DNA of 64,000 nucleotides from positions 7,303,603-7,367,602 of the forward strand of contig NZ_CP054919.1 of NCBI RefSeq assembly GCF_013364235.1. Direction: 5' to 3'. Under the pieces are notes generated by a model, which searched no databases, was not told the origin of the DNA, and was given only the letters and a program-made list of their open reading frames with translations. The position numbers were made by a program, and so were the translations under genes. Below, piece by piece: positions 16,107 to 24,658 of this stretch (the stretch's first letter is position 1; each line of letters opens with the position of its first letter). Source of the DNA: Kitasatospora sp. NA04385 (GTDB taxonomy: Bacteria > Actinomycetota > Actinomycetes > Streptomycetales > Streptomycetaceae).

Positions 16107-17312
16107 TCACCCGGTGGCGGCCGGGGCGGAGGACGGGAGCGGGGGCGCGTCGGGGGAGGGTGCGGTGGCGGCCCGGTGGGCGGTGAGGAAGGCGGTGGCC
16201 GCCGCCGCCCAGCTGAACCGCTCCGCCCTGGCCCGGGCGGCGGCCCGCCGTTCCGCCTCCGGGCGTTCCAGCAACTCCCTCACCGCGAGGGCGAATCCGG
16301 CCCCGGTGTCGTCCGCCGCGAGACCGGCGTCCCCGACCACCCGGGGCAGCGCGGAGGACCGGCTGACCGCGACGGGGGTGCCGCAGGCCAGCGCCTCCAG
16401 CGCGGCCAGGCCGAAGGTCTCCACCGGGCCCGGCGCGATCACCGCGTCCGCCGTGGCCAGCAGGGACGCCACCCGGGGGCGCTCCGCCAGATGGCCCAGG
16501 AACCGTACCGGGAGCCGTAGTCGATCGGCCTGGCGTTCCAGCCGGCCGCGCAGCGGTCCCGTCCCCGCGACCGCCAGCACGGCCGGAACGCGGTGCCGAC
16601 GGCGCAGTTCGGCCAGCGCCTCCAGCGCCCGTTCGGGCCGCTTCTCCCCGGACAGCCGGGAGCACATCACCAGCAGCACCTGCTGCGGATCGGCCAACTC
16701 CGCCCGCAGCGCGGGGTCGTGGCACTCCGGACGCATCGTCTCCAGGTCCACGCCCAGCGGCGCCCGCTCGACGTTGCGGGCGCCGATCCGCTCGAACTCC
16801 TCGGCCGCCCACGCCGTCGTGCACAGCACCGTGTCATAGCCCTGCGCGGTAAGGGAGTTGAGCCGGTCCGCGAGCCGTCGCGCGGTGCCGGGCGGCACCC
16901 CCCGGGCGCCGAGCACGCCGGTGGCGCTCTCGTGCGAGACCATCATCGACCGCACCCCGTGCGCCCGGGCCCACCCGCCCGTCCAGCGCAGCGTGGTGCG
17001 GTCCGACACCTCCAGCCGGTCCGGCGCCAACTCCTCCAGCAGCGCGGCGAGTCGGCGCCTGTCGCGGAGCACCCGGTAGCCGCCGGTGCCGGGCACGCGC
17101 GGGCCGGGCAGCGTGATCACCCGGCCCTGCTCGGTCCACTCGTCGCGGCGGGCCGGCCCCGGCACCACCAGCACCGGCCGGTGGCCCGCCGCCAGGTAGC
17201 CGGCGCCGAGGTGTCGCAGCGCCGTCCGCAGGCCGCCCGAGACCGGGGTGACGAAGTTCGCCACCCGGACGATGCACAACCCGCCGTCCGCGCGGGCCGG
17301 TTGGGGGTTCAC
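16107..17312 (-). CDS. GT4-type glycosyltransferase
   Basis: A 401-residue GT-B enzyme. The N-terminal Rossmann half starts IVRVANFVTPVSGGLRTAL; the sugar-nucleotide half contains LLVMCSRLSGEKRPERALEAL, GTGPLRGRLERQA and the E-x7-E motif GPVETFGLAALEALACGTPV. It is probably a cytoplasmic enzyme using GDP-mannose or a UDP-sugar on a membrane lipid acceptor. The GTG start at 17312 overlaps the stop of the upstream glycosyltransferase (GTGA), so the two are translationally coupled and likely act in one pathway. Confidence 0.85.
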   Translation of the reverse strand: MNPQPARADGGLCIVRVANFVTPVSGGLRTALRHLGAGYLAAGHRPVLVVPGPARRDEWTEQGRVITLPGPRVPGTGGYRVLRDRRRLAALLEELAPDRLEVSDRTTLRWTGGWARAHGVRSMMVSHESATGVLGARGVPPGTARRLADRLNSLTAQGYDTVLCTTAWAAEEFERIGARNVERAPLGVDLETMRPECHDPALRAELADPQQVLLVMCSRLSGEKRPERALEALAELRRRHRVPAVLAVAGTGPLRGRLERQADRLRLPVRFLGHLAERPRVASLLATADAVIAPGPVETFGLAALEALACGTPVAVSRSSALPRVVGDAGLAADDTGAGFALAVRELLERPEAERRAAARARAERFSWAAAATAFLTAHRAATAPSPDAPPLPSSAPAATG

Positions 17313-18643
17313 GCGGGCTGCTCCTCGACCGAGAGCGGAACGGGGGCGGGGGCGGGGGCAGGGGTTCCGGCCCCGGCCTGGCGGGGCGCCGGGATGCCGC
17401 CGAGGAGCGGCTGCGCGGTGAGCGCGACCGGGGCGGCAGTGGCGGCAACGGCATCGGCGGCGGTCGGGGCGGTGGCGCTGAGCGGGGCGGTGGCCCGGGT
17501 GCGCTGCCGGTGCTCGGCGAGCACCTCCTCGTAGTGCCGGATCAACTGGTCGCCCACCGCCTCCCAGGTGCGGTCGGTGACGTCGGCCTGGCCCGCAGCG
17601 CCGTACCGGGCGCGCAGTTCGGGGGCGGCGGCGAGTTCGGCGACGGCCCGGGCGACGGCGCCCGGGTCGCGCGGGGCGACCAGCAGCCCGGTGCGTCGGT
17701 GGCCGACCAGGTCGAGCGGCCCACCGACCGCGGGGGCGACCACCGGGACGCCGCTGGCCATCGCCTCCTGGATGGTCTGGCAGAAGGTCTCCAGCGGGCC
17801 GGTGTGCACGAACAGGTCCAACGAGGCGAAGCAGCGGGCGAGTTCGGCTCCCGTCCGGCGGCCCAGGAACACCGCGCCGGGCATCGCCGCCTTCAGCGCG
17901 GGCGCGCTCGGACCGTCCCCGATCACCACCACCCGCACGCCCGGTAGCCGGGACGCCTCGGCGAGCAGGTCCACCCGCTTCTCCGGGGCGAGCCGTCCGA
18001 CGTACCCGACCAGCACCTCGCCGCCCGGGGCCAGCGAGCGGTGCAGCGCCTCGTCGCGGTGGTCGGGGTGGAAGCGCACCGAGTCCACGCCGCGCGCCCA
18101 GATCCGCACCTGGCGCACCCCGTGCGCCGTCAGGTCCTGCGCGGCCGGGGTGGACGGCGCGAGCGTGCGGGCGGCGGCCCGGTGCACCGAGCGGATCCGG
18201 GCCCAGGCGATCGCCGAACCGACCCCCCGGCCCATCCGGTACGCCTGCGCGTACCCCGCCAGGTCGGTCTGGTAGACCGCCACGGTCGGCAGGTTCAGGC
18301 GCTCGGTGAGCCGGGCTGCCCGGGCGCCGAGGATGAACGGGCTGGCCAGGTGCACCACGTCCGGCTGGTGGGCGGTCAGCGCGGCGGCCAGCTTGCGGCT
18401 GGGCAGCGCGATGCGCACCTGCGGGTAGCGGGGCAGCGGGACGGAGGGCACCCGCACCACCGGCAGCGGCTCCCGGTCCGGGCCGAAGGACTGCGGCGGG
18501 CAGTGCGCACCCCGGGCCGGGGCGGGGGTGATCACCAGGGGCTGGTGACCCCGCCGGACGAGGTGCTCGGCAGCCCTCAGCACGCTGTGGGCCACGCCGT
18601 TGACCTCGGGCGGGAAGGACTCGGTGACGATGGCGACTCGCAT
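17309..18643 (-). CDS. GT4 mannosyltransferase (MgtA/PimB-like)
   Basis: A 444-residue GT-B enzyme. It opens with VAIVTESFPPEVNGVAHSVL, the nucleotide-sugar half has VGYVGRLAPEKRVDLLAEA, VIGDGPSAPALK and the donor-binding GPLETFCQTIQEAMASGVPV. This pattern is close to the actinobacterial GDP-mannose-dependent alpha-mannosyltransferases that build lipomannan or glycolipid cores. The last 65 residues are an Ala/Pro/Thr tail outside the fold. It is the first gene of a coupled pair with 16107-17312. Confidence 0.87.
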   Translation of the reverse strand: MRVAIVTESFPPEVNGVAHSVLRAAEHLVRRGHQPLVITPAPARGAHCPPQSFGPDREPLPVVRVPSVPLPRYPQVRIALPSRKLAAALTAHQPDVVHLASPFILGARAARLTERLNLPTVAVYQTDLAGYAQAYRMGRGVGSAIAWARIRSVHRAAARTLAPSTPAAQDLTAHGVRQVRIWARGVDSVRFHPDHRDEALHRSLAPGGEVLVGYVGRLAPEKRVDLLAEASRLPGVRVVVIGDGPSAPALKAAMPGAVFLGRRTGAELARCFASLDLFVHTGPLETFCQTIQEAMASGVPVVAPAVGGPLDLVGHRRTGLLVAPRDPGAVARAVAELAAAPELRARYGAAGQADVTDRTWEAVGDQLIRHYEEVLAEHRQRTRATAPLSATAPTAADAVAATAAPVALTAQPLLGGIPAPRQAGAGTPAPAPAPVPLSVEEQPA

Positions 18644-18694
18644 GCCAACGTTGTTGCCAATCCGGGCGTGCGGTCAGCCAAAGGGATCTTTCGC

Positions 18695-18710
18695 GCAGAC
18701 GAACGTCTGC
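18695..18710. promoter_or_regulatory. Perfect 16-bp palindrome between divergent genes
   Basis: GCAGACG-AA-CGTCTGC sits in the 197-bp space between the glycosyltransferase operon (leftward) and the membrane-protein gene at 18841 (rightward). It may be an operator for either side. No regulator is adjacent, and it is not the actinobacterial LexA box (GAAC-N4-GTTC). Confidence 0.4.
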
Positions 18711-18840
18711 CGCCATTTCCGCACTGGTGTGTGAATGGCGGGCTGGGGTCGGCTGAGGGAAGCGGGCCTTGGGCCGTCCGCCCGGACGGAGTGCCCTCCG
18801 ACGGGTGCTTTGCGGTGTTTTGCCCGAGTAGGCTGGCGGA

Positions 18841-20004
18841 ATGGAGCGGGCGGGCGGGGAAGCGGCGCAACCTGCCGACGGGCCACCGGCGAACGAGCCC
18901 GGCGGCGGACCGCCCGCGCCCGGGGCGTCGTCCGCGCCCGGAACGCAGGATGGTGGCGGTGCTGCTGCCGATGCTGCTGCGGCCGGTGCCGTCCCCGGGG
19001 GCCGGGTGGGTGGCGGGGCGGCCGGGGAGTTGTGGCGGGCCGTCCGGCACGACGCCGGGCGCCTCCCCGAGAACCTGGCCGCACTGGCGGTGCGCCAGGA
19101 GTCCGGGCGGGCCGCGGAAGCGGTGGCCGGGCTGTCCGGGACGGTCGCCGAACGGCGCACGACGGTGATCACCCACGGCATCCGGCTGAACCTGGTCGAG
19201 GGCTGCGTGGTCGGCGGACCGCTCATCCTCCTCGTGCCGGTGGCGTTCTGCGCCGGGATGCTCGCCCAGGCCCGGATGGTCCTCGCACTCGCCGCCCTCG
19301 CCGGGGCCGACGGCGACGACGCCGAGCGCAGCGCCGAACTCCTCGTCCTGCAAGGCGTGTACCCCACCGTCGCCGAGGGCCGCGCCGCCCTGGCCGCCAC
19401 CGCTGCGGAGACCGCCGCCACCCTCGAGGGCGCCCCCGAGCCCGGTCCGCTGTCCCGTCCGTCGCGCCCGCCCCGCCCGTCCCGGCTGGACATGGTCCGG
19501 CGGATGATCTACCTGCTCGGACTCGTCGCGATCGGTGAGGACCACCGCGGCCCGGTCCGCCGGATCGCCGGTTGGGTCGGCACCGGCCTGCTGGTGGTCG
19601 TCGGACTCGCCTTCCCCGTGGTGTGGATTCCCGTCATGGGGCGGGCCAACGTCCGGGCCACCACCGCCCTCGCCCGGCGCGCCACCGCCTTCTACTGGCC
19701 CGGGGAGACGGCCGCGCCCGGCGCCGCCCGGCAGCCCGAGGAGGCGTACGCCCGCACCGCCACCATCGCCGTCCTCGGGCAGACCCTGCTGGCCCTGCTG
19801 GTCCCGGTCGCGGCCTTCCTGTTCGTGCTCTTCCTCGGCCTCGACCTGGCCGGCGGACACCTCGCCACCGCCCTCCTGCTCGCCCTCGCCGCGGGCGCGG
19901 CCTACGCTGCCGACCAGGCCCGCCGGGCCCGCGGCTCCCGAGGGCCGCGCCGCCCGGACGGCGCCCACCGCCCGGACGGGCGCGACGACGCACCCCGCCG
20001 GTGA
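18841..20004 (+). CDS. Integral membrane protein of unknown function
   Basis: A 387-residue protein I do not recognise. It has a disordered Gly/Ala/Pro N-terminus (1-65), a charged helix (RRTTVITHGIRLNLVEG), a hydrophobic pair around 118-155 (GGPLILLVPVAFCAGMLAQARMV...), a soluble segment, and three further hydrophobic stretches (about 238-268 and 308-365), then a basic tail rich in RGP/RPDG. The topology suggests four or five membrane helices. The neighbours give no functional hint. The ATG at 18841 has only a weak purine stretch upstream. Confidence 0.7.
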   Translation: MERAGGEAAQPADGPPANEPGGGPPAPGASSAPGTQDGGGAAADAAAAGAVPGGRVGGGAAGELWRAVRHDAGRLPENLAALAVRQESGRAAEAVAGLSGTVAERRTTVITHGIRLNLVEGCVVGGPLILLVPVAFCAGMLAQARMVLALAALAGADGDDAERSAELLVLQGVYPTVAEGRAALAATAAETAATLEGAPEPGPLSRPSRPPRPSRLDMVRRMIYLLGLVAIGEDHRGPVRRIAGWVGTGLLVVVGLAFPVVWIPVMGRANVRATTALARRATAFYWPGETAAPGAARQPEEAYARTATIAVLGQTLLALLVPVAAFLFVLFLGLDLAGGHLATALLLALAAGAAYAADQARRARGSRGPRRPDGAHRPDGRDDAPRR

Positions 20005-20094
20005 TTCGTCAGGGCGGCTCCCGAATCGGTGAACGGTCCAGGACGGCGCGGGTGGCCGGGAGCGAGCGGCGAGCCGTGTGACAGGCTGACCGGC

Positions 20095-20844
20095 ATGCGG
20101 GAGATGCTGATCGAACAGGCCAGGAGACTCGTCGCCGAGCTTCACCCCGACGCGTCGGCCGTGGTGCTGGCCGGCTCGGTGGCCGCGGGACGGGCCCGGG
20201 CGGGCAGCGACCTCGACCTGGCCGTCCTGCTGCCCGACGGCCGGGACACCCACCGCGCGACACTGCGCCACGAGGGCCGGATCGCCGAGGTGTTCGCGCA
20301 CACCCGGGCCGGGCTCGACGAGCTGCGGGCCTTCGACGCCGCCTCCCGCCGAGGGGTGGTCCAGCAGCTGTACGCGACCGGACTGGTCCTGCTCGACCGG
20401 GACGGGCACGCCGCCCGGATCGTCGAGGACTGCCGGGCCGAACTGCGGGCCGGACCGCCCCCGCTCACGGCCGAGCAGCGCGAGAACCTGCGGTACGCCC
20501 TGACCGACCTGCTGGACGACCTGCGCGACGCCCCGGACCGCCTGGAGGCACTGGCCGTCGGCGCCGACACCCTCCGCTCCGCCGCCGACCTGCTCAGCGA
20601 CCACCACCGGGCCTGGACGGGAACGGGCAAGTGGTTCCCGCGCCGCCTGCTCGCCGCCGACCCCGACCTCGGCCGGGACCTGCTGGAAGCCCACCGCGCC
20701 CTGTCCGAGACCGGCGACCCCGCCGCCCTGCTGACGGCCGCCGAAGCCGTCCTCGCCCTGGCCGGCGGCCCCCTCTCGGCCGGCTACCACCGCAGCTGGC
20801 CCCCGGCCGCACCCGCTTCCGGTGCGGCCGCTCCCGGGCGGTGA
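20095..20844 (+). CDS. Nucleotidyltransferase-domain protein
   Basis: A 249-residue protein with an N-terminal MNT-type nucleotidyltransferase fold: VVLAGSVAAGRARAGSDLDLAVLL gives the G-S-x(n)-D-L-D catalytic signature. The C-terminal helical half (about 110-230) resembles the kanamycin nucleotidyltransferase/HEPN-like region. Members adenylylate small molecules such as aminoglycosides, or proteins, as in MntA antitoxins. No HEPN partner gene is adjacent, so a toxin-antitoxin role is not supported. A strong hairpin follows. Confidence 0.82.
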   Translation: MREMLIEQARRLVAELHPDASAVVLAGSVAAGRARAGSDLDLAVLLPDGRDTHRATLRHEGRIAEVFAHTRAGLDELRAFDAASRRGVVQQLYATGLVLLDRDGHAARIVEDCRAELRAGPPPLTAEQRENLRYALTDLLDDLRDAPDRLEALAVGADTLRSAADLLSDHHRAWTGTGKWFPRRLLAADPDLGRDLLEAHRALSETGDPAALLTAAEAVLALAGGPLSAGYHRSWPPAAPASGAAAPGR

Positions 20845-20852
20845 ACCCGCTT

Positions 20853-20889
20853 CCCCGCGGGCATCGTCCCGCGATGCCGTACCGCGGGG
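20853..20889 (+). terminator. Hairpin terminator after the nucleotidyltransferase gene
   Basis: CCCCGCGG (20853-20860) pairs with CCGCGGGG (20882-20889), and inside it GCATCG pairs with CGATGC, beginning 9 bp past the stop. The remaining 158 bp to the NiCoT gene hold nothing I can support. Confidence 0.75.
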
Positions 20890-21047
20890 ACCAGGGTCCG
20901 TCAGCGCCTCCCGCAAGGCCGCAAGGACGCAAGGAGAGTCCAACCCGAGCAACCAGGCACGATCGTAGGGAAATCCGGCGAGGCGGCCGGTGAACACCCG
21001 TACCCGGCAGGCGCGTTCGGAGACACCCACCGGCGACTGCCGTGCTG

Positions 21048-22190
21048 TCAGCCCTCGTTCGCCGCTGCAGGGGCGATGGCCGGGCCGGGGACGTTCCACT
21101 TCTCCTCGATCCGCGCAAACCTCCACACGGCGAGCGCGATGAGCCAGGTGGCGACGAACAGGCCGACGATCGCGAAGCCGACGGTGTTGAGGTCGAGTCG
21201 GGAGATCCAGTCCCAGAAGGGCCCGTGCAGGGCGAGCTTGTCGGCGAGCAGGCCGAGCAGCTCGACGGTGCCGATGAGGAGGGCGACGGTGATCGACAGG
21301 CCGGTGACGGTCAGGTTGTAGTAGATCTTGCGGGCGGGTTTGGAGAACGCCCAGCCGTAGGCGAAGTTCATGAACGAGCCGTCGATGGTGTCCAGCAGGC
21401 ACATGCCGGCGGCGAACAGCACCGGCAGGCACAGGATCGCGTACCACGGCAGGCCGGACGCGGCGCCGGACCCGGCGAGGACGAGCAGGGCGATCTCGGT
21501 GGCGGTGTCGAAGCCGAGGCCGAAGAGCATGCCCAGCGGGTACATGTGCCACGGTTCGCCGACCGAGTTCGTCACGCGTCCGAGCAGCCGGTTCATCAGG
21601 CCGCGCTTGTCGAGCCGCTCGTCCAACGCGGCTTCGTCGAGGTGGCCGGCACGCATCTGGCGGAACACCTTCCACAGGCCGACGAGGATGACGAGGTTCA
21701 CGATCGCGATCAGGTACAGGAAGGCGCCGGAGACGGCGGTGCCGATCAGGCCGGTGACCTGGTGGAGAGCGGAGCCGTCGTTCTGGAGCGGGCCGGCCAG
21801 GGCTTTGACGCCGAGCGAGAGCAGGACGGCGAGGGCGAACACGATGGACGAATGCCCGAGGGAGAACCAGAAGCCGACCGACAGGGGCCTCTTCCGCTGT
21901 TCCATGAGCTTGCGGGTGGTGTTGTCGATGGCGGCGATGTGGTCGGCGTCGAAGGCGTGGCGCATGCCGAGGGTGTAGGCGGTGACGCCGATTCCGACGC
22001 CGAAGGTCTGGGTGCCCAGGGCGTGGTGCTCGGGGGCGACGACGGCGACCAGGGTGACCCAGCCGATGACGTGCAGGGCGACGATGAACGCGGCCATCGC
22101 GCCCAGCCGCCGCCACTCCTGACGGGTGATCGGGACTTTCGCGGGTGCGGCGGCCAGGGACGGGGGGAGGGGTGCGGACGAGGAGGCCAC
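21048..22190 (-). CDS. NiCoT-family nickel/cobalt permease
   Basis: A 380-residue eight-helix secondary transporter for Ni2+ and/or Co2+. The signature in helix II, RHAFDADHIAAIDNTTRK, holds the metal-binding H-x4-D-H. The other family motifs are present: LGHSSIVF, LGMLFGLGFDTATEIALL and F-A-A-G-M-C-L-L-D-T-I-D-G. The GTG start at 22190 follows GGAAGGA; the hydrophilic frame further upstream is not typical of the family. It supplies metal for urease, hydrogenase, Ni-SOD or B12, though none of those genes is adjacent. It diverges from a second, unrelated Ni/Co transporter gene. Confidence 0.93.
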   Translation of the reverse strand: MASSSAPLPPSLAAAPAKVPITRQEWRRLGAMAAFIVALHVIGWVTLVAVVAPEHHALGTQTFGVGIGVTAYTLGMRHAFDADHIAAIDNTTRKLMEQRKRPLSVGFWFSLGHSSIVFALAVLLSLGVKALAGPLQNDGSALHQVTGLIGTAVSGAFLYLIAIVNLVILVGLWKVFRQMRAGHLDEAALDERLDKRGLMNRLLGRVTNSVGEPWHMYPLGMLFGLGFDTATEIALLVLAGSGAASGLPWYAILCLPVLFAAGMCLLDTIDGSFMNFAYGWAFSKPARKIYYNLTVTGLSITVALLIGTVELLGLLADKLALHGPFWDWISRLDLNTVGFAIVGLFVATWLIALAVWRFARIEEKWNVPGPAIAPAAANEG

Positions 22191-22536
22191 GGGCGTCCTT
22201 CCGGCGTGGAGCGAGTGTCCGCTCGGGTGCGTACGACTCGTACTTGCACTATCACCGCAGAAGGGGGGCCTGTCAGGGGGCGCGCCGGGGGCGCGTGAGA
22301 GTGCGCGGTCGGCGTCCGGTCCACCGGGAGAGCGGGGGTGACGGCCTCCGGCTCCGGCCCGGGCGGGCCCCGGCCGGGTGGTTGCCCCGTGCGGGTGATC
22401 CCCCGGCAGGTCGGGGTGGTACCTGTTCCCCGCGAGGCGGGCGGGCGCGAAGGTGGTCGCGGGGCATCTCGCCCCGTTCCCTCTCCCACCGGGCCCGTCG
22501 GCCGTGGACCGCCCGGCCGTGTTCCTGGAGGCTCGC
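22191..22536. other. Divergent promoter region of two Ni/Co transporter genes
   Basis: This 346-bp spacer has no gene. Its AT-richest part lies at 22225-22255 near the NiCoT start and holds the palindrome described separately. The rest is very GC-rich with several short inverted repeats. I looked for a cobalamin riboswitch on both strands and did not find the conserved core. Confidence 0.5.
22231..22243. promoter_or_regulatory. Palindrome upstream of the NiCoT gene
   Basis: GTACGA-C-TCGTAC is a perfect 6-1-6 inverted repeat about 40 bp upstream of the NiCoT start, framed by GTGC on the left and GCAC two bases to the right. The position fits an operator of a metal-responsive repressor. It does not match the Nur box half-sites well, so the regulator is unknown. 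Confidence 0.45.
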
Positions 22537-24282
22537 GTGCAGACAGCACGACCCCTCGCCCGAGCGGGCGCCGTCGCGGCGGCGGCCCTGTGCCTGCTGG
22601 CCCTCGGTGCGCCCGCCGCCGATGCCCACCCGCTGGGCAACTTCTCCCTCAACCACTACCTCGGCCTCACCGTCCGGCCGGACGCCGTCGAGGCCCTGGC
22701 CGTCACCGACGCCGCCGAGATCCCCACCCTCCAGGAGCAGCCGAAGGTCGACCGGAACGGGGACGGCACCGCGGACGACGCCGAACTCGCGGCCTGGGCC
22801 ACCGAGCAGTGTGGCCTGATCGCGCAGCACCTCCAGGTGACGGCCGGTCAGGACGCCCGACCGCTGGCCTGGCGGGCCGACTCGGCGCGGTTCCGCTACG
22901 AGGACGGTTCCGCCGGGCTGCGCACCAGCCGCCTGGAGTGCGTGCTGCACGCCGGTCTCCACCTGCCCGCCGACGGGAGCGCGATCCGGGTGGACGCCGG
23001 GAACGACTCCGGACGGGTGGGGTGGAACGAGATCACCGCGCGCGGCGACGGTGTCACGCTGGAGGGCTCCGACGTGCCGGCCGAATCGGTCTCCAAGGAG
23101 CTGCGGGACTACCCGCGGGACCTGCTGGACAGCCCCAGCGGTGTCACCCGCGCCCAGTTCCGGGCCCGCCCCGGCGGCGGCGCGGCCCCCGCGGGCGCCG
23201 CGGCCGTCCGGGCGGACGGCTCCGGGCCGACGGCCTGGCTGTCCGGCCTGGACGCCCGGCTCACCGGCATCGGTGCCGCCGAGCGCCTGACCGTGCCGCT
23301 GGGCCTGCTCGCGGTCCTGCTGTCGATCGTGCTCGGCGCCGGACACGCCTTGCTGCCCGGGCACGGCAAGACGGTGATGGCCGCCTACCTCGCGGGGCGT
23401 CGCGGGCGCACCCGCGACGCCGTCACCGTCGGTGCGACCGTCACGGTCACCCACACCGCCGGGGTCATCGTGATCGGCCTGTGCCTGACCACCTTCTCCT
23501 CGCTGGCCGGCGACGTGCTGCTCGGCTGGCTGGGTGTCCTCAGCGGGGCGCTGGTCGCCCTGGTCGGAGCGGGCCTGCTGCGCGACGCCGTGCGCCGCTC
23601 CCGCCGCCCCCGCGCGTCCGCCCACCTCCCGCAGCCCCAGCCCGGCCTCGACAACGCCGAGGCCAGGGAACTCGCGCACGCCGCCGCCCACGCCGCGGGC
23701 ACCCCGCACGACCACGACCACGACCCGCACCCCGAACCGGACGGCCACCCGCACCCGCACCCGCACGACCACGGTCACGACCACGACCACGGTCACGAGC
23801 ACGACCATCCGCACGATCACGGGCACGGTCACCAGCACGACCACGACCACGGCCACCCGCACGTCCACGGCCAGGTCGGTGATCTGGCGCATGGTCACCA
23901 CGGCCACCGGCACGGGCTGTTCGGCGGCCACCACCGGCACGACCCCGCCCCGACGAGTCGGCGCAGCCTGATCGGCCTGGGGATCGCCGGCGGCCTGGTC
24001 CCCAGCCCGTCCGCGCTGGTGGTGCTGCTCGGCGCGGTGGCGCTCGGCCGGACGCTGTTCGGCGCCGCCCTCGTGGTCGCGTACGGGGTGGGCATGGCCG
24101 CCACCCTCACCGCCGTCGGCCTGCTCCTGGTCCGGGTCGGCGACCGGCTCGCCTCCGCGCAGCGCGGGCCGATCGCCGCGCGCGTCCAGCGGATCGCCCC
24201 GTACAGCGCCCTGCTCACCGCGGCGCTGATCCTGACCGTCGGGCTGGGACTGGTCGTCCGCAGCCTGCCCTCGACCCTGTGA
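22537..24282 (+). CDS. RcnA/NicO-like Ni/Co transporter with secreted domain and His-rich loop
   Basis: A 581-residue membrane protein. It has a signal peptide (1-27, cut near A-D-A-H), an extracytoplasmic domain of about 215 residues with an EF-hand-like DRNGDGTADDAEL, then six helices. The first helix carries LGAGHALLPGHGKTVMAAYLAGRRG, the NicO/RcnA signature with its metal-binding histidines. Between helices 3 and 4 lies a loop of about 75 residues very rich in His/Asp/Gly (roughly 390-465), a metal-binding region typical of RcnA. GGAGG precedes the GTG at 22537. Efflux or import of Ni/Co cannot be decided from sequence. Confidence 0.87.
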   Translation: MQTARPLARAGAVAAAALCLLALGAPAADAHPLGNFSLNHYLGLTVRPDAVEALAVTDAAEIPTLQEQPKVDRNGDGTADDAELAAWATEQCGLIAQHLQVTAGQDARPLAWRADSARFRYEDGSAGLRTSRLECVLHAGLHLPADGSAIRVDAGNDSGRVGWNEITARGDGVTLEGSDVPAESVSKELRDYPRDLLDSPSGVTRAQFRARPGGGAAPAGAAAVRADGSGPTAWLSGLDARLTGIGAAERLTVPLGLLAVLLSIVLGAGHALLPGHGKTVMAAYLAGRRGRTRDAVTVGATVTVTHTAGVIVIGLCLTTFSSLAGDVLLGWLGVLSGALVALVGAGLLRDAVRRSRRPRASAHLPQPQPGLDNAEARELAHAAAHAAGTPHDHDHDPHPEPDGHPHPHPHDHGHDHDHGHEHDHPHDHGHGHQHDHDHGHPHVHGQVGDLAHGHHGHRHGLFGGHHRHDPAPTSRRSLIGLGIAGGLVPSPSALVVLLGAVALGRTLFGAALVVAYGVGMAATLTAVGLLLVRVGDRLASAQRGPIAARVQRIAPYSALLTAALILTVGLGLVVRSLPSTL

Positions 24283-24311
24283 ACGCCCGCACCCACCGGA
24301 GGACGACCACC

Positions 24312-24653
24312 GTGGACCCCCGCCGCACCCGCCCGTTCCTGCTCCTCGCCCTCACCGCCGCACTGCTCACCGGCTGCAGCAGCGGGACGCAGAACGGGAG
24401 CTTCGACGCCCAGCCCGGCACACCGTCGCCGACCTGCCTCCAGCACCAGGGGCAGGAGCCGGGCAGCCGGTACACCGGCGGTGAGAAGTCCGATCCGACG
24501 GCCGTGCTGGAGATGATGCGCTTCTACACCGCCAACGGCACCAAGGCGTACTGCGACGGCAAGCCGCCGACCGACACCGACCTCCGGTGGACGCGGCTCT
24601 ACACCGACCTGGGCGGCGGCGCGGGGCACGTCGCCGCACCGGCGGCGCGGTAG
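24312..24653 (+). CDS. Small lipoprotein
   Basis: A 113-residue lipoprotein with basic n-region, hydrophobic core and lipobox LLTGC (Cys22), so it should be anchored outside the membrane. The mature part contains CLQHQGQEPGSRYTGG and MMRFYTANGTKAYCDGKPP, with two cysteines that may pair. I do not recognise the domain. GGAGG precedes the GTG at 24312; an earlier GTG overlapping the upstream stop is less likely. It follows the RcnA-like gene by 29 bp and ends 5 bp before the convergent TPR gene, so it probably belongs with the transporter. Confidence 0.75.
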   Translation: MDPRRTRPFLLLALTAALLTGCSSGTQNGSFDAQPGTPSPTCLQHQGQEPGSRYTGGEKSDPTAVLEMMRFYTANGTKAYCDGKPPTDTDLRWTRLYTDLGGGAGHVAAPAAR

Positions 24654-24658
24654 TCGGC

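Noticed and set aside
16107..19493. Long minus-strand frame extending beyond the glycosyltransferase
   Set aside because: The real gene starts at the GTG at 17312 overlapping the previous stop; the upstream part is a shadow of the next glycosyltransferase and the opposite membrane-protein gene.
20095..20844. MNT/HEPN toxin-antitoxin system
   Set aside because: The nucleotidyltransferase stands alone, with a terminator right after it and no HEPN partner.
20890..21047. Minus-strand frame resembling a transposase piece (GRLAGFPYDRAWLLGLD)
   Set aside because: No start, no clear family motif and no terminal repeats; too little to call an IS remnant.
22191..22536. Possible cobalamin riboswitch before the Ni/Co transporters
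   Set aside because: A GGGGAACAGG-like stretch occurs on the minus strand, but the rest of the conserved core, including the B12 box, is not present in order.
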